Shown: piece by piece, positions 5,013 through 8,977 of the stretch
How positions within the stretch are numbered: the stretch's first letter is position 1
Layout: each line of letters starts with the position of its first letter
Origin: an uncultured Bacilli bacterium
GTDB taxonomy: Bacteria > Bacillota_I > Bacilli_A > RF39 > UBA660
Reading direction: 5' to 3'
Assembly (NCBI GenBank): GCA_944332645.1
Contig: CALVKK010000043.1
Coordinates: forward strand, 1-8,977
DNA length: 8,977 nt
Program-made: the position numbers and the translations under genes
The notes under the pieces: generated by a model
Told to the model about the DNA's origin: nothing
Database searches by the model: none
The model's input: only the letters and a program-made list of their open reading frames with translations

Positions 5013-5912
5013 CTATTGTGATATTTCAAATTTAATTGGGCCATGATGCTCATAACCAACTATTTTTATATCGTTACAATCTTTAGAATTATCAAACTTA
5101 TAAAAGTCATCGATGTTCGGATTGATCCATAACTGAGGTGCTTTAAGATCTTCTAAAGTTTCAAATCTAGCAATCTGTTCTTTGATACCATCTATTTGAT
5201 TAACATAGATATGGGCATCTTTAATACTCCAATCAATAGTCCCGGGTTTTAAATGACAAACATGGGCAATTAAACTAAGTAAAACTGCATATTGAGTAAC
5301 ATTAAAAGGCAATCCTAAAGGAACGTCGCAACTTCTTTGATGAACCCATAGATTTAATTTCCCTTCAGTAACATCCCATTCGCTACTCCAAACACAACTA
5401 GGCAAAACTGCTGTATCTAAATAATCGTCTTGCCATAAAGACATTACTAATCTGCGATCATTAGGATTATTTTTAATTGTGTCAATCAATTTATCAATTA
5501 ACTTAAATTTATTGACAATGTAGCCATAAGCCGTCCCAATCGTATAAGCATATTTCTTATCAAACTGTTTTACAATATCTTTTTTAACTAATTTCCCATT
5601 TTCTAAGACCATCTGATTAGCTTTCCATAATCCGTTTTCATCAATCTGCCATTCATCCCAAATGTGAACATTTCTCTCTTGTAACCATCTAACATCGTTA
5701 GATTGAGCTTGATATATCCACAGCATTTCTAAAATAGCTTGTCGAAAATATAATTGCTTAGTCGTTAAAACCGGAAATTCCTTCGACAAATCGAACTTTA
5801 AATGATAACTAGGAATTTTAATTGTATTTGTTCCAGTTCTATTTTCAACTTCAACACCATCTTTTAAAATCTTTTTACATAACTTTATATATTCTTTATC
5901 CCACTTTGTCAT
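5013..5912 (-). CDS. thyA: Thymidylate synthase (ThyA type)
   Basis: Converts dUMP and methylene-tetrahydrofolate to dTMP and dihydrofolate. The protein is 299 residues from the chosen ATG. Features in order are RTGT at 25-28, NPNDRR at 149-154 (phosphate-binding Arg pair), LPSC with catalytic Cys173, QRSCDVPLGLPFN at 192-204 and KDAHIY at 231-236. The His that usually follows the catalytic Cys is Val here (PSCVW), and WDVTEGKLNLWVHQRS and WSIKDAHIY match the clostridial-type branch as I recall it. An in-frame ATG at 5924 adds four residues but has no ribosome binding site; the one at 5912 has GGTGG 5 nt upstream, so I prefer it. It lies 28 bp after hemW and directly before dfrA. Confidence 0.96.
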   Translation of the reverse strand: MTKWDKEYIKLCKKILKDGVEVENRTGTNTIKIPSYHLKFDLSKEFPVLTTKQLYFRQAILEMLWIYQAQSNDVRWLQERNVHIWDEWQIDENGLWKANQMVLENGKLVKKDIVKQFDKKYAYTIGTAYGYIVNKFKLIDKLIDTIKNNPNDRRLVMSLWQDDYLDTAVLPSCVWSSEWDVTEGKLNLWVHQRSCDVPLGLPFNVTQYAVLLSLIAHVCHLKPGTIDWSIKDAHIYVNQIDGIKEQIARFETLEDLKAPQLWINPNIDDFYKFDNSKDCNDIKIVGYEHHGPIKFEISQ

Positions 5913-5940
5913 CCTTACCACCATTTTAATTTTATCTTAA

Positions 5941-7017
5941 TCAAAAACTCAAGTCAATAAAGTTAACTAAAATAGTATTAGAAATATATATATCATTAGG
6001 GTTTATTTTCAAATAACCATCATCGATTAATAATTTACCATCATTTAACATTTGTTTAACAACGTTAATGTTTAGAATATCAATTTTATATTTTTCTTTA
6101 AATTTAAAGATATTGATTCCTTTTAATTTTCTAAAACCTAAAATAAATTCGTTTTCTATTTGTTCTTTTTTCGATAATCGATGACTCTCTAATACATAAT
6201 TACCTTCGATATAATTTTGGTACGATTTGGTATTGTCATATCTTACATCATCAACATAACCAGAGGCTCCAATACCAAAACCATAATACTCTAAGTTATT
6301 CCAATAAACTAAATTATGTTTGGAGTAATAACCTTCTTTTGCATAATTACTTATTTCATAATGAACATAATTATTTAGTTTTTGATTAATTAATCGATAC
6401 ATCTGATAATCCAAATCTTCATCGATATTGGTGACATTATCAATATATATTTTAGTATGAGGCTCAATTATTAAGGAATATGTTGATATATGATTAACAT
6501 CTAAACTTAAAATAAAATCTAAATCATTTTCTAGTTCTGCTAGTGTTTGATTAGGCATCCCATACATTAAATCGATATTGATGTTAAAATCATATTTCTT
6601 CAGTTGATTAACCAAATTAATTACTTCTTCTTTAGTATGATTTCTATTTAAAAATTTTAAATGCTTTTGATTCACTGTTTGAACACCTATACTGATCCTA
6701 TTAACTCCATATTTTTTTAATAGTTTTATTTTAGTTAAATCTAAATCGACGTTAGTTTCAACTGTAAATTCGATTGTTTTAAAATTGAATAGTTTAGTTA
6801 ATTGAAGTAGTTTTTTTAATTGATTGATATTTAATGATGTCGGTGTTCCACCACCAATATAAATAGTTTCAATTACTTCACCTTTATAATTTGCTTTTAT
6901 TTCTTTTTCTAAAGATGCCAAATAATTATCTACCCAGTTAGAATTATAATAGAATTTGGCAAAATCGCAATATGAACAAATACTTTTACAAAAAGGAATA
7001 TGAATGTAAATTGACAT
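5941..7017 (-). CDS. hemW: Radical SAM family haem chaperone HemW (HemN-like)
   Basis: Radical-SAM protein once annotated as coproporphyrinogen III oxidase, now regarded as a haem-binding chaperone for respiratory enzymes. The protein has 358 residues. The iron-sulphur motif CKSICSYCDF (Cys10, Cys14, Cys17, then Phe19) is CX3CX2CXF, the HemW form rather than the CX3CX2CXC of true HemN. GGGTPT is at 55-60, VNRISIGVQT at 105-114, DLMYGMPNQT at 149-158, and HNLVYW (the proposed haem-binding HNXXYW) at 234-239 followed by YYGFGIGASGY. The ATG at 7017 has AAAGGTGGT upstream. In Bacillus this gene also follows lepA and precedes hrcA; here thyA, dfrA and tmk follow instead. Whether the host makes or uses haem cannot be seen. 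Confidence 0.95.
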   Translation of the reverse strand: MSIYIHIPFCKSICSYCDFAKFYYNSNWVDNYLASLEKEIKANYKGEVIETIYIGGGTPTSLNINQLKKLLQLTKLFNFKTIEFTVETNVDLDLTKIKLLKKYGVNRISIGVQTVNQKHLKFLNRNHTKEEVINLVNQLKKYDFNINIDLMYGMPNQTLAELENDLDFILSLDVNHISTYSLIIEPHTKIYIDNVTNIDEDLDYQMYRLINQKLNNYVHYEISNYAKEGYYSKHNLVYWNNLEYYGFGIGASGYVDDVRYDNTKSYQNYIEGNYVLESHRLSKKEQIENEFILGFRKLKGINIFKFKEKYKIDILNINVVKQMLNDGKLLIDDGYLKINPNDIYISNTILVNFIDLSF

Positions 7018-7042
7018 AATACCACCTTTATCATTTTAACAC

Positions 7043-7070
7043 AAAAAAAGCTTAAATTCTTAAACTTTTT
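7043..7070 (-). terminator. Intrinsic terminator after lepA
   Basis: On the minus strand AAAAAGTTTAA (7070-7060) pairs with TTAAGCTTTTT (7055-7045), 11 pairs with one G-U, around a GAAT loop. It ends in a run of seven T (7049-7043). The 5' arm begins at the lepA stop codon. It lies only 25 nt before the hemW ATG. Confidence 0.85.
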
Positions 7071-8857
7071 TATTCCTCATCAACCTTCAAAACAGCTAAA
7101 AATGCTTCTTCTGGTATCTCGACTCTTCCTACCATTTTCATTCTTTTTTTCCCTTCTTTTTGTTTTTCTAATAGTTTTCTTTTTCTTGAAACATCGCCAC
7201 CATAACATTTAGCTAAAACATCTTTCCTTACAGCTTTAATAGTTTCCCTTGCTATTACCTTATTACTAATACTAGCTTGAACAGGAACTTCAAATTGTTG
7301 CCTTGGTATCATTTTTCTTAATGTTTCAACAATATTTTTACCTCGTTTATAAGCAAAATCTTTATGAACTATGACACTTAAAGCATCGACAACTTCACCA
7401 TTTAATAGTATGTCCATCTTAACTAAATCACTTGATTTATAACCTATCAATTCATAATCAAATGAAGCATATCCTTTTGAAATACTTTTTAGCCTATCAA
7501 AAAAATCATAAACTATTTCTGATAAAGGTATTTCATAATGAATATTAACTCTTGTTTTATCGATATATTCCATTGAAATATAATTGCCTCTTTTATCTTG
7601 ACACAACTCCATAATAGGTCCAATATAAGTAGAAGGAACAAAAATAGATGTCTTAATATAGGGTTCTTTTATATCTTTAATTCTTACCTTATCAGGCATT
7701 TTACTTGGACTATCGATATTAATAATTGTATTATCAGTTAATTCTACTTCATAAATAACAGAAGGGCTTGTAACAATTAAATTAATATTAAATTCTCTTT
7801 CAATCCTTTCTTTAATTATTTCTAAATGTAATAATCCTAGAAATCCACACCTAAATCCAAATCCTAATGCCTTAGATGTTTCTGGCGTAAATTCAAGTGA
7901 TGCATCATTTAATTTTAATTTTTCCAAAGCTTCTCTTAAATCTGGATATTTTGAGGTTTCAATAGGATAAATTCCTGAAAATACCATTGGTTTCATTGGT
8001 TTATATCCTGGCAATGTATTTTGAGCAGGATTACTTTCTAAAGTAATTGTGTCCCCTACTTTAATATCAGATATATCTTTAATTGAAGCACATAAATAAC
8101 CAACTTCGCCAGTTACCAACTCTGTTTTCTTAACTTCTTTAGGGGTGTTAACACCTAATTCGACTACTTCTTCCACTTTATTAGTCGCCATTAATTTTAT
8201 TTTATCTCCAACTTTTACTTGACCATTTACAATCCTAATTAATACAACCACGCCACGATAGGTATCATAAAAGCTATCAAATATTAATGCTTGTAGTGGC
8301 TTATTAATATCCCCTTTAGGACTAGGTATTTTTTTAACTATTTCATCAACTAATTTATCTATTCCAAGTCCGTTTTTAGCTGAAGTTAATATAATTTCAT
8401 TTTTATCAAATCCTAGATTTTCTTCTAGTTCTTTGGTTACCCACTCTATATTAGCATTAGGTAAATCAATTTTATTAATAACAGGTATTATCGTTAAATT
8501 AGAATCCAATGCTAAATATAAATTAGCTAAAGTTTGAGCTTCAATGCCTTGAGCAGCATCAACTACTAATATTGCTCCCTCACAAGCAGCCAAAGATCTT
8601 GACACTTCATAATTAAAATCCACATGCCCTGGTGTATCAATTAAATGTAATATATAATCTTTATATTTTAACTGAACAGCATTTAATTTAATTGTTATTC
8701 CTCTTTCTCTTTCTAAATCCATATTATCTAATAATTGATCTTGTTTCTCTCTATCAGTAATCGCACCAGTTATTTCTAATATTCGATCGGCTAAAGTACT
8801 TTTACCATGATCAATATGAGCAATAATTGAAAAGTTACGAATATTTTTTTGTTCCAT
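7070..8857 (-). CDS. lepA: Elongation factor 4 (LepA), ribosomal back-translocase GTPase
   Basis: Translational GTPase related to EF-G that acts on the ribosome, proposed to back-translocate stalled complexes or assist ribosome biogenesis. The protein is complete at 595 residues, the usual length. GTPase motifs: G1 AHIDHGKST at 13-21, G2 region ERERGITI at 49-56, G3 DTPGH at 74-78, G4 NKID at 128-131 and G5 TSAK at 158-161. The LepA-specific C-terminal domain is present, with GGDVSRKRKLLEKQKEGKK starting at 553 and VGRVEIPEEAFLAVLKVDE at the end. The ATG at 8857 has GGTGA 6 nt upstream. It has its own promoter with a very short leader, and a terminator directly after the stop. In Bacillus, lepA likewise precedes hemW and the hrcA operon. 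Confidence 0.99.
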   Translation of the reverse strand: MEQKNIRNFSIIAHIDHGKSTLADRILEITGAITDREKQDQLLDNMDLERERGITIKLNAVQLKYKDYILHLIDTPGHVDFNYEVSRSLAACEGAILVVDAAQGIEAQTLANLYLALDSNLTIIPVINKIDLPNANIEWVTKELEENLGFDKNEIILTSAKNGLGIDKLVDEIVKKIPSPKGDINKPLQALIFDSFYDTYRGVVVLIRIVNGQVKVGDKIKLMATNKVEEVVELGVNTPKEVKKTELVTGEVGYLCASIKDISDIKVGDTITLESNPAQNTLPGYKPMKPMVFSGIYPIETSKYPDLREALEKLKLNDASLEFTPETSKALGFGFRCGFLGLLHLEIIKERIEREFNINLIVTSPSVIYEVELTDNTIINIDSPSKMPDKVRIKDIKEPYIKTSIFVPSTYIGPIMELCQDKRGNYISMEYIDKTRVNIHYEIPLSEIVYDFFDRLKSISKGYASFDYELIGYKSSDLVKMDILLNGEVVDALSVIVHKDFAYKRGKNIVETLRKMIPRQQFEVPVQASISNKVIARETIKAVRKDVLAKCYGGDVSRKRKLLEKQKEGKKRMKMVGRVEIPEEAFLAVLKVDEE

Positions 8858-8875
8858 TTTGCTTCACCAATTACC

Positions 8876-8904
8876 ATTATATATTAATTTTACATTATTT
8901 ACAA
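8876..8904 (-). promoter_or_regulatory. Promoter of lepA
   Basis: On the minus strand, TTGTAA (8904-8899) and a perfect TATAAT (8881-8876) are separated by 17 bp. The -35 matches TTGACA at four of six positions. Transcription would start about 10-15 nt before the ATG, leaving a minimal leader that carries only the GGTGA ribosome binding site. Confidence 0.7.
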
Positions 8905-8912
8905 ACAATAAG

Positions 8913-8943
8913 AAAAGAATCAAATGGATAATTTTATTCTTTT
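8913..8943. terminator. AT-rich hairpin upstream of lepA, possible terminator
   Basis: AAAAGAAT (8913-8920) pairs exactly with ATTCTTTT (8936-8943). After one mismatch, AAAT/ATTT extends the stem around a 5-nt loop. T-rich sequence follows on the minus strand (CTTATTG). It may terminate whatever gene lies beyond the right edge, but it is GC-poor. Confidence 0.4.
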
Positions 8944-8976
8944 GCTATAAAAAACCATTAACACTAATGCAATAAA
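8920..8976 (-). CDS. Possible C-terminal end of an unidentified membrane protein (partial)
   Basis: From the right edge a minus-strand frame reads 18 codons, FIALVLMVFYSKRIKLSI, then TGA. A hydrophobic stretch followed by a basic tail looks like the end of a terminal membrane helix. The stop lies 62 bp before the lepA start, on the same strand. The sequence is too short to identify, and 18 open codons could occur by chance in such AT-rich DNA; the other two frames also stop nearby. Confidence 0.3.
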   Translation of the reverse strand, partial: FIALVLMVFYSKRIKLSI

Positions 8977-8977
8977 A

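Noticed and set aside
4837..5046. Plus-strand open frame opposite dfrA and the thyA end
   Set aside because: Antisense to conserved DHFR motifs; no ribosome binding site or homology.
5913..5940. Folate or other riboswitch before thyA-dfrA
   Set aside because: Only 28 bp separate hemW and thyA, too short for a riboswitch, and no conserved structure is visible.

Overview
The window is a low-GC segment with an ordinary Bacillota gene complement, most likely from a gut-type member of the Bacilli (Erysipelotrichia-like, or an uncultured lineage related to the Mollicutes). Four observations support this. The order lepA - hemW - (insert) - hrcA - grpE - dnaK is the classic Bacillota arrangement. 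The DnaK N-terminus lacks the roughly 24-residue insert of Gram-negative DnaK. hrcA is controlled by a CIRCE/HrcA operator. Small spore-coat (CotF-type) proteins are present. Trp is encoded by TGG and TGA terminates grpE and a CotF-like gene, so the Mycoplasma genetic code is not used. The lineage assignment is inference.

Reading in the direction of transcription (minus strand, right to left): the possible last codons of an unidentified membrane protein (8920-8976), then lepA with its own promoter and an intrinsic terminator. Next come hemW, thyA, dfrA and tmk, closed by a terminator whose 5' arm is formed by the last tmk codons. A glycerophosphodiesterase-family gene follows. One plus-strand gene (DUF5698/DUF2179 membrane protein) converges on it with a 15-bp coding overlap. 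Divergent from that gene is a two-gene operon of half-sized CotF-like proteins ending in an AT-rich terminator. Last is the heat-shock operon hrcA-grpE-dnaK, starting from a near-perfect vegetative promoter overlapped by CIRCE and running off the left edge inside dnaK.

Functionally there are three blocks: translation (LepA/EF4) with a radical-SAM haem chaperone (HemW); a compact dTMP module in which ThyA makes dTMP and dihydrofolate, DfrA regenerates tetrahydrofolate and Tmk phosphorylates dTMP; and the HrcA-controlled DnaK chaperone system.

The most unusual item is GrpE, whose first 57 residues carry 17 His and 5 Cys, a putative metal-binding extension on a co-chaperone. Other points of interest are the dTMP cassette sitting inside a conserved gene neighbourhood, two intrinsic terminators placed directly before same-strand genes with no room for a promoter, a predicted hairpin at the very 5' end of the hrcA mRNA, and a shared inverted 13-mer in the divergent intergenic region. 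I see no CRISPR array, mobile element, RNA gene or recognisable new defence system. There is no gene-free stretch above 300 bases.
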